From positions 8,618,001 to 8,682,000 of the forward strand of contig JAJTUQ010000001.1 of assembly GCA_021399445.1 (NCBI GenBank): a stretch of 64,000 nt of DNA, given 5' to 3'. The position numbers were made by a program, and so were the translations under genes. This document shows, piece by piece, positions 10,208 to 20,229 of the stretch. The notes beneath the pieces were generated by a model. It searched no databases. It had not been told where the DNA came from and saw only the letters and a list, made by a program, of their open reading frames with translations. Numbering within the stretch: the first letter of the stretch is position 1; every line of letters begins with the position of its first letter. Source of the stretch: Xylogone sp. PMI_703. Lineage: Eukaryota; Ascomycota; Leotiomycetes.

Positions 10208-13200
10208 TCAAGACGAACACTCAGCATCATATTCGTGTCCCTGCATACTTAACTTCAATACCTTCTGTAAGTCTTCATCGTCCTCATCCTCTACCACTGT
10301 GGCACGGCCCTTGCCTTTGTTCTGATGGTGAATTTCCAAGAGGCTTTGCTTCTTGACGTACTCCATCACAATCTCCTCTTCCGTTCTCTCTTGTGCCGTT
10401 TTCTCCCTCCGCTCTCCCTGTTGCGCCTTGAACTCAATTTGCGTGGTGCCTGTGAGATGCCCCGAATCATACGAAGAGGTATGCTGGATGTTTGGGGGCC
10501 CACCAGCCACGGTTGCCACCTTCTCCGCCATCTCTTCGGATTTTCTTATTGACCCCCCGAACTCATCATCCTCGTCTTCATCGAGATCTCTAGCCGAATC
10601 CCATTCACTCTCGCTAGCCCTCTGCCTTCGTTCTCCCAGACTCTGCGCCATAACTCGCTTCAGTAGTTTATCATATTCTAATGCTTCGCTTGCATATCGT
10701 TGAGCTTCAGCTTCGCTGGCTGCTATCGTCTGGCGCAAACTCCCCTGCTCTGCCTGATGATCTGCAGCTTCTTGTCGTTGGCGCTGAATCTGAGCCAAGT
10801 TTTCCTGAATCGGCCACTCGATATTGGGATTCTCTTCTGCATCTCTATGTGAAGTCTCCTGAACTGACGGTCGGATGGTGTCATTGATTTCTATCGCTCC
10901 TAACGATTCTCCTGGAGTTGTGTTCGCAGGGTATAAAGCGGACTGTGAACCGCCCATGGGAAGTATAGCACTTTCGGGATCTTGGGTCGGACCATCTGCA
11001 CTGTTGGCGGACTGAGCGGAACTGGCAGTATATTCGCAGTTTTGGCGGGCCTCACTATCCTCCATACTCATCTTTCGTTGCGCTTCTAGGATGTCCTGCA
11101 CCATCTCATCAGGGTTGCGCTTTTTCTTCAGGTATTTCTGAATCAACTTCCATCGGACGATGACGTCTTGCTTTGCTGCATCAGAGCTCTGCAGCCACTC
11201 CTCGTATCCTTGAGCCACCCTGGATGCGACGATATAGTCCTGCACATTGCTGCCAAACAACTTCTGTACCTCTTTGTGTACTCCCTTCATGAAATAACCG
11301 GGGATACCAAAGAGGGCAGCACCTGGCTTGGTTGCAAATCCTCCAATCCCTTTGCCGATTCCTTTGATAAACCCGCTCGTACCCTCTTTCTGGGCACCCT
11401 TCCAGGGCTGAGTGAATAGTCCAGTCACGCCGTCGTACCAACCGAAGCCAAATTCTTTCCCTACTGCCTTGAGTCCTGACTTGAGGCCGCTAACTTGTTC
11501 TTGAGGACGCACCGTATCATCTCCCCAAAGTTTAGGAGTATTGTGAAACCCTTTCGTAAAACTAACTGCAAGCTCCATAGGTGCCTCCAAACCCGCCTTT
11601 ACAATCCGCCCGAAGCCTTTGCTCGTGTGTATGCCGGTCTGGCGCAGCATGTCTTTGGGAGGGCTCGGGACATGAGCAAGAGATTCCTGCAAAGTCAGGC
11701 TCGTCTGGCTTTGTTCTGGCGAGGTTGGCGGAGTTGAACCTCCGTCTATAGGTGAGGTGGAGGATTCGCTTTTCCTTGCAATTGCTGGCGCTGATGCTTG
11801 GGACTGTTGCCGGTAGAGCCCAGATGGAATGCGGAAAGCTTTCAACGTCTCCGAGGGGAAGTCAGCCACTCCCATGGCCATGCTGCTGAGCGCCCCAAAA
11901 GCTGCCGTAAAACCTCCGGATATTGGATCCCAAGGACCTTCGTCAGTGTAATATTCTTGTGGTCTAAAGAGCTTCAAGTCATGGAAATCCAAAAGATTTG
12001 CATTTGCCAACGTACAGGCAGCAAAAGCGCTCAACCTGACCTGGGTGCGCTTGATACGCCATGCCGCCGGCCGAGATGGTACAAGGGCACAACGCAGTCG
12101 GTCAGCGTCGAGATAGTGATGGAACGACTGAGCAGCCATGTCGCTCCCTCGCTCCGCCGCGATCTTGTGTGCGAGTACTTTGGCGCGTTCTAGGCTTTCC
12201 GGTTTCAGGCAGAAGCTGATGGCTTCGGCCAGTTTGTCCACCGTGAGTTGTTTGTGAGGGATTGGATCGGGACCGGCACCTGCTCGCGCGACCATGGCGC
12301 CCCAGAAAGGCTGATCTCCAAAGAAGGGAACGACTACAGTCGGCCGACCCGCAGAAATACCTGCCGCTGTTGTTCCTGCGCCGCCATGATGAACGACGCA
12401 GGAGACGTGCTTGAAAAGCCAATCGTGCGGCACGTTGCCCAGCATAAAGACGCCGTTCGGGATACGAAGCCTGTCCGCGCCCATGCCTCCCCAGCCTTTA
12501 GAAAGCAGGACACGCTGGCCGGTCTTCCTCGCTGTCTTGAAGATGAGCGTCGTCATCGCATCAGGATCGTCCAAGATGATGCTCCCAAATCCTATGTATA
12601 CTGGAGGTGGACCGGCATCGAGGAATGCCTGGAGATCAGGGGGAGGGTTATAGTTAGAGGCCAAGTTGAGAAAGCAGAACCCGGAAATGGATATGTGGGA
12701 GCCCCAGTCTTTTGGTTTAGGTATCAGGGCCGGAGACCAGCAGTAGGTGTGAGGGATCTTGAGACGCTGGAGCATCCCGGGGGCCCAGATCAGACTCACA
12801 GGATCCAGACCGAGACACTTCGCGCGAAATCGGTTGACGATATCACCTAGGCCTTGCCACGAGAGGATTTCGATCATAGCATAGCTGATGTAATTAGTGA
12901 GTTGAGGGTCAGCATTGGAGGACTGGATGTTGGCTAGCGGATGAGGAAAGGCCTGCGTGGGAGAATATGGCATAGTGAACATGATATGGAGAGGAATGCC
13001 GAGCTTCTCTGCGCAATGAATATGAGCAAAGCTTGGTGGGTTGGCAATGATGCAATCGGCGACGAAGGGTCTTGCTGCAGGCTCAGAGTCAAGGTCGTTC
13101 TCAGAGGGCTCATAGAGGTCATCGTCGGTAGCATGAACACCCATTCCGTCACCGGCTTCGTAACATGACCGCCAGCAGCCTTGGATATACTCGGCCACAT

Positions 13201-13885
13201 CTCTCCTTCGCTGACCGACATCTCCGCCTATTAGACTACGAAAGCCTGGCATCAGGCTGGGATTCTTGACCATGAAGGCCATTAGCCTGGAGGGGTCGCC
13301 GCCGATGCTGAAGAATTCCAGGCCATTCTCCCGCACAAAGTCTTTGAAGTTGGGGTGAGTCGCTAGACGTACGCGATGGCCGTAGGTATCTTTCAAGACT
13401 CTTCCCAAGGCAACGAAGGGTTGCACGTCTCCACGCGAGCCCACAACCTGGATGACGATGTTTAAGGGTGGGGGCAGAGGAGCTCCTAAAGAAGGGGGAA
13501 TGTAGCTAGAAAGAGGCGGGCGACTATCTTGGGCACTCTGGACCTCTTGATGCAAAGCAGGAATGAAGATCTGGGACAGACGGCGATTAATATGATTGAT
13601 GCGGATGTTTACACGGCCATCATCGGTGACAGAGGCACTGGTGCCCAGGCCGTTCTTTTCGTTGCGAATCTCGCCATAGATCTCGCCGTAAGTAGGAGGG
13701 GGGATGTCATCCTCGGTCAAATCAGGAGTGATAAGGCCAGTGTTTCGCAGGAAGGTTTCCGGTCTCGTAGGTCTTGCAGGATCGGTCTGGGTGGCAGCGG
13801 CAGCTTGTGCTTGCTGAAGTATGGATTGCTGCACGCCGGTCTCCGGGATGGGTAAGCCTTCTTCTGAGGGATATTCGATGGCCAT
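10208..13885 (-). CDS. UDP-glycosyltransferase, sterol 3-beta-glucosyltransferase-like, with UIM-like tail
   Basis: A single exon of 1225 residues. After a poorly conserved N-terminus comes the GT28-type N-terminal fold (VVGSRGDVQPFVALG, near residue 145), then a UDPGT C-terminal fold with the donor-site signature HHGGAGTTAAG and the downstream GDQPFWG. These are the hallmarks of sterol and lipid glucosyltransferases related to yeast Atg26. The GRAM/PH domains of Atg26 are not visible. The middle C-terminal part (GLKAVGKEFGFGWYDG, then GIGKGIGGFATKPG) resembles lipid-transport protein C-termini of the Vps13/Atg2 kind. The last 160 residues contain three UIM-like helices (LLKRVMAQSLGE, VMEYVKKQSLLE, LQKVLKLSMQGH). 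Expected role: UDP-sugar transfer to a sterol or other lipid at membranes, perhaps with ubiquitin recognition. The first ATG of the frame is used. It is divergent from the RTA1-like gene. Confidence 0.88.
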   Translation of the reverse strand: MAIEYPSEEGLPIPETGVQQSILQQAQAAAATQTDPARPTRPETFLRNTGLITPDLTEDDIPPPTYGEIYGEIRNEKNGLGTSASVTDDGRVNIRINHINRRLSQIFIPALHQEVQSAQDSRPPLSSYIPPSLGAPLPPPLNIVIQVVGSRGDVQPFVALGRVLKDTYGHRVRLATHPNFKDFVRENGLEFFSIGGDPSRLMAFMVKNPSLMPGFRSLIGGDVGQRRRDVAEYIQGCWRSCYEAGDGMGVHATDDDLYEPSENDLDSEPAARPFVADCIIANPPSFAHIHCAEKLGIPLHIMFTMPYSPTQAFPHPLANIQSSNADPQLTNYISYAMIEILSWQGLGDIVNRFRAKCLGLDPVSLIWAPGMLQRLKIPHTYCWSPALIPKPKDWGSHISISGFCFLNLASNYNPPPDLQAFLDAGPPPVYIGFGSIILDDPDAMTTLIFKTARKTGQRVLLSKGWGGMGADRLRIPNGVFMLGNVPHDWLFKHVSCVVHHGGAGTTAAGISAGRPTVVVPFFGDQPFWGAMVARAGAGPDPIPHKQLTVDKLAEAISFCLKPESLERAKVLAHKIAAERGSDMAAQSFHHYLDADRLRCALVPSRPAAWRIKRTQVRLSAFAACTLANANLLDFHDLKLFRPQEYYTDEGPWDPISGGFTAAFGALSSMAMGVADFPSETLKAFRIPSGLYRQQSQASAPAIARKSESSTSPIDGGSTPPTSPEQSQTSLTLQESLAHVPSPPKDMLRQTGIHTSKGFGRIVKAGLEAPMELAVSFTKGFHNTPKLWGDDTVRPQEQVSGLKSGLKAVGKEFGFGWYDGVTGLFTQPWKGAQKEGTSGFIKGIGKGIGGFATKPGAALFGIPGYFMKGVHKEVQKLFGSNVQDYIVASRVAQGYEEWLQSSDAAKQDVIVRWKLIQKYLKKKRNPDEMVQDILEAQRKMSMEDSEARQNCEYTASSAQSANSADGPTQDPESAILPMGGSQSALYPANTTPGESLGAIEINDTIRPSVQETSHRDAEENPNIEWPIQENLAQIQRQRQEAADHQAEQGSLRQTIAASEAEAQRYASEALEYDKLLKRVMAQSLGERRQRASESEWDSARDLDEDEDDEFGGSIRKSEEMAEKVATVAGGPPNIQHTSSYDSGHLTGTTQIEFKAQQGERREKTAQERTEEEIVMEYVKKQSLLEIHHQNKGKGRATVVEDEDDEDLQKVLKLSMQGHEYDAECSS

Positions 13886-14843
13886 AGTGATAGTGAGAGG
13901 AAACAGACTGGGTTCATCATACCCGGCTACGGCATCAGTATTATATAGTGGGAGAGCGACTGAGGCGGGTGGCTGAGTGAGGTGACGCGACTGTAGGGAA
14001 AAGGCGTCGGGGAGATTCTGTTATAGACGCATGTGCCTGCCTACCTGGACCTTGTGTCTGCCAGCCGTGTGTGAATCGATCAGTAGTGCTGAGCAGAATG
14101 GAACAGCGTCCAGTATCGGTAGCACCGAGAACTGCTGTTTGCTGCATCCAAATTGGCGTTTCATATTTTCAAGTCCTCTATGGAGTCTAGACTCGTCATA
14201 CTTTACCTTATACAGCCAATCGAATTTCCTAGACACAGTTGATCGATATGCGAGGTTGCCTGATTATTATCCATCTGTCTCAGTCCGGTAAAGGGACTCC
14301 TCCCAGTCCGACAATGTTTCCAAGGCTTTGATAACAGCCCCTCATATTGTATCAGCTGGATTGGTTCTGCCAGTTCAAGAACCTTGCACTCCAGAATTTG
14401 TGGTGTGAGTAGGCATAGGGTGCGAGCACTGAAGTAATCTTCTGCGGCTGTGTTTCTCCACTCATAAACATACGAACTGTATGTTGGAAGGCGCACTTCC
14501 CTTTCTGGTTAGACAATTACGAGGTTGTTTTTGATTGGATGGCCCTCCATGAGCCGTCCATGCGCCAATCAATGCTTACCCGCCCGCTTGCGCAGTTCTC
14601 CAAGCCTCGTAACTAGCTAGCCCCTTTGGGACTGAAAGCCGTGAATGGTGAAGGTATGCAGACCCTGAGCGTTGATGTCAAGGCTGCGAATCATGGAGAG
14701 GATATATTGACAAGTAGGAATGCTGCTTCATGCTGATGGACTCAGATCAAATCATCATATCCGCTGTGCAAGATATTATAGCCACGAGCCTTTCACTCTT
14801 TCTTCTTTCTTCCTTGCTCCGTCTTCTTAAACCAACAGTCAAG
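13886..14843. other. divergent promoter region
   Basis: A shared upstream region of about 0.96 kb between the glycosyltransferase (left) and the RTA1-like gene (right). No RNA gene or repeat seen. A pyrimidine-rich stretch with TTTCTTCTTTCTTCC lies just before the RTA1-like start, as is common in fungal promoters. Confidence 0.5.
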
Positions 14844-15851
14844 ATGCCAGACTCTTGTCCTCTCCAAAGCACTATCAACTGCACCGTGAGAACATGTCCT
14901 TTCAGTTGTGCTCAGGTGCAATATCTACCCACGCTTGCTGGCAACGCCGTCTATGCTGCTGCTTTTGGCCTGCTTCTGATCATGCACCTCGGACTTGGTA
15001 TCAAGTACAAAACTTGGGGATTCATGGTCGGTATGATCTGTGGTCTCATTCTTGAAGTTGCTGGATATGCCGGCAGAATTATGCTCCATGACAACCCATT
15101 TGATTTCAATAATTTTATCATGTAAGGCTTCTCTCGCATCTCAATCCTCTATTCCGACTAAATCCGAGAATGGAGTCCTGACAACTCTCATAGCTATCTC
15201 GTGCCCCTAACAATCGCTCCTGCTTTCCTCACTGGGGCCCTCTACCTCTGCCTGTCCCGCATAATCATCGTGTACGGCCAGCAAATCTCCCGCTTCAGCC
15301 CACGCACCTACGCAATTACCTTCATGACAAGCGATTTCATCTCACTCGTCCTTCAAGGCACTGGCGGCGGGCTCGCAGCCACAGCCGATGATCACTCCGG
15401 GAGCGAGACAGGAAGGGCTATCATGGTCTCTGGTGTTGTGTTCCAAGTTGTCTCGCTGCTCATCTTCGTGGGATTGTGGTTGGAGTTCGTATTCCGCTTG
15501 TGCAGGGCCAGTCAGAGCGCCAAGAATGTACGCCTCGTCGAGCTGAGGGTCAGGAATGCGTTCACTTGGTTCCAGTATGCACTCGGAGCGGCTGTTGTGC
15601 TCATCCTCATCCGTTCGGTATACCGAGTTGCGGAGCTACAGCAAGGTTTCAATGGCCCCATTGCTAACGACCAGGTATCTTTTATGATCCTGGAAGGACC
15701 AATGGTTTTCCTAGCAGTGCTTGCAATGACCGTCCTGCACCCCGGTATTGCGTTTGGTGGCAAGTGGAGCAGTGCGGCTTGGTCGGTCAAGCAGTCTAGA
15801 AAGGATGCTTTTACAGCGAGCAGCTCGTCTATAGGAGACATTCGCTTGTAA
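14844..15851 (+). CDS. RTA1-like seven-helix membrane protein
   Basis: Two exons, 14844..15121 and 15194..15851, give 311 residues; the GTAAGG donor and CATAG acceptor restore IIYLVPLTIAPAF. Seven hydrophobic helices and the motifs GYAGR, LYLCLSRII, FSPRTYAITF, QGTGGG and LEGPMVFLAV mark the fungal RTA1/RTM1 family. Yeast members (Rta1, Rsb1, Rtm1) are linked to resistance to 7-aminocholesterol, sphingoid bases or molasses toxins, so export or translocation of a lipid-like compound is plausible. The N-terminal part has four cysteines before the first helix. An upstream in-frame ATG exists at 14730; the later one gives the usual short extracellular N-terminus. It is convergent with the Zn2Cys6 regulator. 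Confidence 0.88.
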
Positions 15852-16083
15852 TAGAAGTATAACTGTTAGGGTGTGAAAATCGAGTATAGATTTCGGATTA
15901 GATTTCCTTCCCATGCTTTTGAACTCGCTGAGGTATATGTATTAGTTCCATCTACTATAGGTAGGATCAGCAGGCGTTCTTAGTCAATGCAATGACAGTA
16001 GGTGTCTCGGCTTGAAAATACCGGAGGCACACCATAGATAGCGCTTTCTATTTCCGAACTACTAACAATGATATCCACTGGCA

Positions 16084-17679
16084 TCATAGTTTGATATATT
16101 CCGTGATTGTCTGCCACTCTCCCAATAGCCCCCACGGCTTTGTCCAGAACACAGCTTCAAGTGTGCATGAATAAGCCGGGCTGGGCACGATGTTGTGGTC
16201 AAAGTTTCGAATCCCAAAAGGCATATCTCCTATGTTGTAGAGTCGTGACCCATCATCAGGCAGAATGAGACCATGTAGTCTCGAAGACTCCTCTGGTAGT
16301 TCTTGCCCATTGAGATGCCTCTCTTCCAGCTCGATCACTCGCTTGGCAGTTACATATGCGTGATATCCATTCCAGAGCCCCTCCCGCCGAGGCGCAAATT
16401 GCAGCATTTCTAGCGCACGTCTTCGTATTGCAGAGTGACGGCATTTCAGCGCGGCATAGTATAGAGGCCCCATGATTTGTATGTCGAAAGACAGCGGTTG
16501 CGGTGTTGCTATTCCTGCGTTTGGCCTGACGATCTGTTCCGCGTAGTGTACAAGCTCCTCAAAGTCGGAGTGGTAGAAGTCTGTGGCCGTTTCACCAGCT
16601 GTGGTACAGACTCGCAGCCAAATATAAACGACTTTGTACTGTACCAAAAGTAGATTGACCGCGTCCGGATTCGCTGGATGACCGGCAGCCTGCATTCGTT
16701 CAAGTAGTTCGTCTAGCTGGTCGCGCCATGCGTCTAGCCTTGTTTGAAGTTTAACCTGTTCAATGAAATCGTCGAAGTCAATCTGGAACATAGCTGCCTT
16801 AAGGCTGGCTTCGCCAATGAATCGGATGCAGGTATCTGAGATCTCGGAGAGCCGTCGTCTAGAATCATCAAGGTCTTCCTGCGGAAAGTTTTCTTTCGCT
16901 GTAGGAGTGTATATTGGTGGAGTTTTTCTCCCAGCGAGAGAACAGAGTACATTTAGACGTGAGAACATTGGAACAATGTGATCTTCAATGGCTTTAAGAT
17001 CATTAGACGAGAGTCTGGGCTCTAGATCTGGGTTTACATCGCTGCTGAGGCGTAGCGCAGCTAGAATATTGAATCCACTCTGAATGTGAACCATAGAGGA
17101 TTCCATATTACCTCTGAGGAACTCAATACACGTGAATAGAAGGCAGCATACCAAAGGTACCAAGTTCGAGTTGGGACACGCCTGGATTCGAGCTGAAAGG
17201 TTCTTTATTGCTCTATCCCACTCTCGTTGAGCCTCAGGGTTGGCATTAACATAGCCTGCCGGATGCTGTAAAGATAATTCAATGTCTTGATAAATAAGGC
17301 TGATAGCTGATACGGCATGGCGAATTGATGGTTCGGAGTGTGAGAGTTGTAATACAAGCTTGCCCCAGAACTTTGAATCGAACTGCCCGTCCAACTTCAT
17401 AGCAAGATTCTGGTGGAAGAAGTCTAGATGGCGGTCATTTATGAAGAATACTGGTTGGCTTTGCACGGGAGGCAGATATACCGTGACCACATTCCGGCGT
17501 GGGAGTAATGTACGTGCGGTATTGTACTCGCATTTTCGACCTCCAATGGTGCAACGCCGACAGATAGGTTTTGCTTCATCACATTTCACTCGACGAGCTT
17601 TGCAAGTGCTGCATCCAGTGCGAACTTTGGACGTGCTTTCTCGGGTTCTCTTCGGCGCAGGGTCCAGTCCAGGCGACAT
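16084..17679 (-). CDS. Zn2Cys6 transcription factor
   Basis: A single exon of 531 residues. The Zn2Cys6 binuclear cluster is at residues 23-50 with spacing CX2CX6CX6CX2CX6C (CSTCKARRVKCDEAKPIC is visible), preceded by a basic stretch. The rest is the usual long helical regulatory region of fungal C6 regulators, with no second DNA-binding domain. It should bind CGG-type sites in the nucleus. Target genes cannot be deduced; the nearest neighbours are the RTA1-like gene (convergent, 232 bp away) and the glucanase. No frameshift or stop is seen and the length is normal for the family. Confidence 0.9.
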   Translation of the reverse strand: MSPGLDPAPKRTRESTSKVRTGCSTCKARRVKCDEAKPICRRCTIGGRKCEYNTARTLLPRRNVVTVYLPPVQSQPVFFINDRHLDFFHQNLAMKLDGQFDSKFWGKLVLQLSHSEPSIRHAVSAISLIYQDIELSLQHPAGYVNANPEAQREWDRAIKNLSARIQACPNSNLVPLVCCLLFTCIEFLRGNMESSMVHIQSGFNILAALRLSSDVNPDLEPRLSSNDLKAIEDHIVPMFSRLNVLCSLAGRKTPPIYTPTAKENFPQEDLDDSRRRLSEISDTCIRFIGEASLKAAMFQIDFDDFIEQVKLQTRLDAWRDQLDELLERMQAAGHPANPDAVNLLLVQYKVVYIWLRVCTTAGETATDFYHSDFEELVHYAEQIVRPNAGIATPQPLSFDIQIMGPLYYAALKCRHSAIRRRALEMLQFAPRREGLWNGYHAYVTAKRVIELEERHLNGQELPEESSRLHGLILPDDGSRLYNIGDMPFGIRNFDHNIVPSPAYSCTLEAVFWTKPWGLLGEWQTITEYIKL

Positions 17680-18356
17680 GCTGCCACGAAATGCGGCTTG
17701 TTATATAAAGAACTGCTGCAATAAATAAATCAAAAACATCTGGTCACAGGAGAAATACAATTAGAGATGATGGAAAATGACGAATGATACAGGTTTGAGG
17801 ATACGAGGCGAGATTATTTATTAGGCAACGCGTTTCGAGAAGGCGCAGTTTCAGCGGTAAAAAAAGTGTAGTGCTCGGCAAAGCTTCGGCTTGTGTCGGA
17901 GAAACTGTTACAAAAGCTCAGGAAAGGTAACAGGGGTTAATCCGGTATGCTGAGCCCCGAGTCTACAGAGCTTGCAAAGCTTACGATGCAGCGCAATTCA
18001 AAGACTCTCATATTAAATACATAAGATGCTTAGTAAGTTGATTATTTCTAAGTCATCAATAAGTAATGTTTCAAATATTGTGTTAAATCTACTCTTTGTT
18101 CGTAATTTAGTAGACATCATTAAAGGTTAGTGAAGAATTTGGAAAATTAGAAAATTATTTATTGTTTTCAAAGATAATCTAGTGCAAGTATTTCAGTCAT
18201 ATGAGTAAAAATCTACATGCACGCTAATCATAATCAAAGCGAATGCTATAAGCTGAGTTACGCTTTCTCTCTAATCACTTAAATGTTATCAATTATCGCC
18301 ACTGGTACAATGCAATACTCGAAATCCTAACGTCTTTCTTCTCCTCGTCTGTCATC
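17680..18356. other. AT-rich promoter region of the Zn2Cys6 gene
   Basis: Very AT-rich between the regulator start and the glucanase stop. No gene, tRNA or repeat supported. Confidence 0.55.
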
Positions 18357-20229
18357 TCAATAGGTCTCCGGTAAGTTCCCAAAACTTGGGACAGCCATCG
18401 AACAATCCCAACTCCGTTTATACGCCAGCTGCGGCATGATCCCTCCCTCCAAACCCGCTTGATAGCTCCAGAGCGGTGCTGATTCTGTCTTCCAAGTCCA
18501 GTAGAACCAGCCCCAACCCTTCTCAAATGCGAACATTTGGGCCTCCGCCCACGTCCGCAAGAATGTCTTGTAGTCGTCGCTGAAATCGGAGACTGCGGCG
18601 TTGGCTTTATCGCAAGAACATGAAGAATCTTTCGTAGGGCAGTATGGCTTTTCAGTGCCGGGTCCGCTGTAGAACGTTCCGTCCCAGCGAGCGCCATTAC
18701 CTACGCCGTTGAGATATTTGGTGCAATCAGTGTCGGCTTGAGACCATTCACCTACCATGGCGGGACCAAAACCTGTGGCCGTGCTCATGCCAGCGTTCAT
18801 TTGGCCAACCCATGCGCCACATGCAAATGCGATGCGGTTCGTGTGATTGAAGCCGAGCAGATTATTATCAAAGATGGTATACTGGTGAGCATCGATGACG
18901 AGGGAATTTCCATAGCCTTGTAGCTTACCTTGCCAGGAGTTGAATCCAAGCTCAGAGTCGCTGAAAACCTTCGGAGCACCCAATGCGTCATCTTTGACAA
19001 TTTTATATGCCTCTGCCGTCCAGTTGACAAGATTTTCTGAGCCAATAGCCGGAGAGGGTTCGTTGACAAGGCCGTAAAATGCGATGACATTCTTGTAGCG
19101 GTCCTGGGCGAAGAAGGTAGACAGCTGTTTGTGAATATCCAATGTTCGCTGAGCGTTAGTAGCACCGTCTGGTCCGGAGATGAAATCGACTGCTCCTTGT
19201 CTGCCGCTATGATTCCATCCGTTCTGGCTCCCAGGAACAGCATGGAGGTCGAGATTTACGCGGAGGCCGTACTTGCGCGCCCACTCGATGCCACGAAGTA
19301 GGTAGCGCCATGAGACGCCGAACACGTATGGATCACCGTCGAAGACCTTCACCGCCCAGTACGAATAAGGTATCCGAACATGGTCTAATCCTGCAGCCGC
19401 GATGGCCTTCATATCATCTTCTGTTATGAAGGTAGCGTAGTGTTTTTCGAGTGTCGCCGCGGCATCCTTTCCCAGCTTCTTACACAAACTGTATTCATCG
19501 ACAACACCAGGCACGGCGTCGAATAGTGAAGGCGTAATGAAGGGTTCTAGAGAGAGCCAGCCACCTAAATTAACTCCACGGAATGGCTTCTTACTGTAGT
19601 CGCCCCATGCTTTGTTCAGTGGCGGAACGTTCGGGTTCGCTGCCTTCGAATCGTCCCATGTGGAGTTTAGACCTACGACAGGGAGACCACCGATTGTCTC
19701 GTCGGTAAATGTGCAGTTGAAGTCCTTCTGATCCAGCCAAGATGTTACATCCGTCCAAGTGCCTTTTGCGCTAGAAGGAATGTCTTCGGAAGTTGGACAC
19801 GTATGTGCCGGTAAACTTGGGGTCGTCGGCGAGGCCGTAGAAGAGGATCTAGAGTGCGCTGGCGAAGAACCGGAGGGACCGCTCGGTGCTGTATTTGAAG
19901 AGCCACTTGAAGAGCCATCTGTGGAATTTCCGGAGCTTTCCCCTGAGGCACCTTCACCGGTAGGAGTATTCACTGACTTGGAGTGTGTTCCAATGATGTT
20001 TTCGCCGGCGAGGACTCCAAGAACCACCCCAATAATGGCAAGGATCCCTACGACACCTCCAACCCAGTACCCTATAGCTATTAGAAATCTGTCCAAGTAG
20101 ACTTCAGGCAGACTCACAGAGAGGTCTGATCCTCCTCTTTCCGCTCTCAATATTCCTTGCCGAGCCCGAATCTTTCAAGGCCATAGGAGGTGTTGCATTT
20201 AGCCCTTTTGAGCTGGCTTCGTCAGACAT
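18357..20229 (-). CDS. membrane-anchored exo-beta-1,3-glucanase, GH5 (ExgD type)
   Basis: Two exons, complement of 18357..20071 and 20118..20229, give 608 residues. The long frame has no ATG before the catalytic domain, so a 5' exon is required. An ATG at 20229 opens a 37-codon exon ending in a GTGAGT donor, and the 46 nt intron joins it in frame directly before a transmembrane helix (WYWVGGVVGILAIIGVV), preceded by the basic KRRIR. This gives a type II membrane protein: short cytosolic tail, one helix, Ser/Thr/Pro/Gly-rich stalk, extracellular GH5 domain. The domain shows RGVNLGGWLSLEPF, the acid/base Glu in VNEPSP and the nucleophile Glu in MVGEWSQA. It likely trims beta-1,3-glucan in the cell wall. 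Aspergillus ExgD-like proteins have a much longer cytosolic N-terminus. The first exon is my inference. Confidence 0.82.

Noticed and set aside
12102..12850. Arg/Ser-rich frames on both strands
   Set aside because: Shadows of the glycosyltransferase coding sequence.
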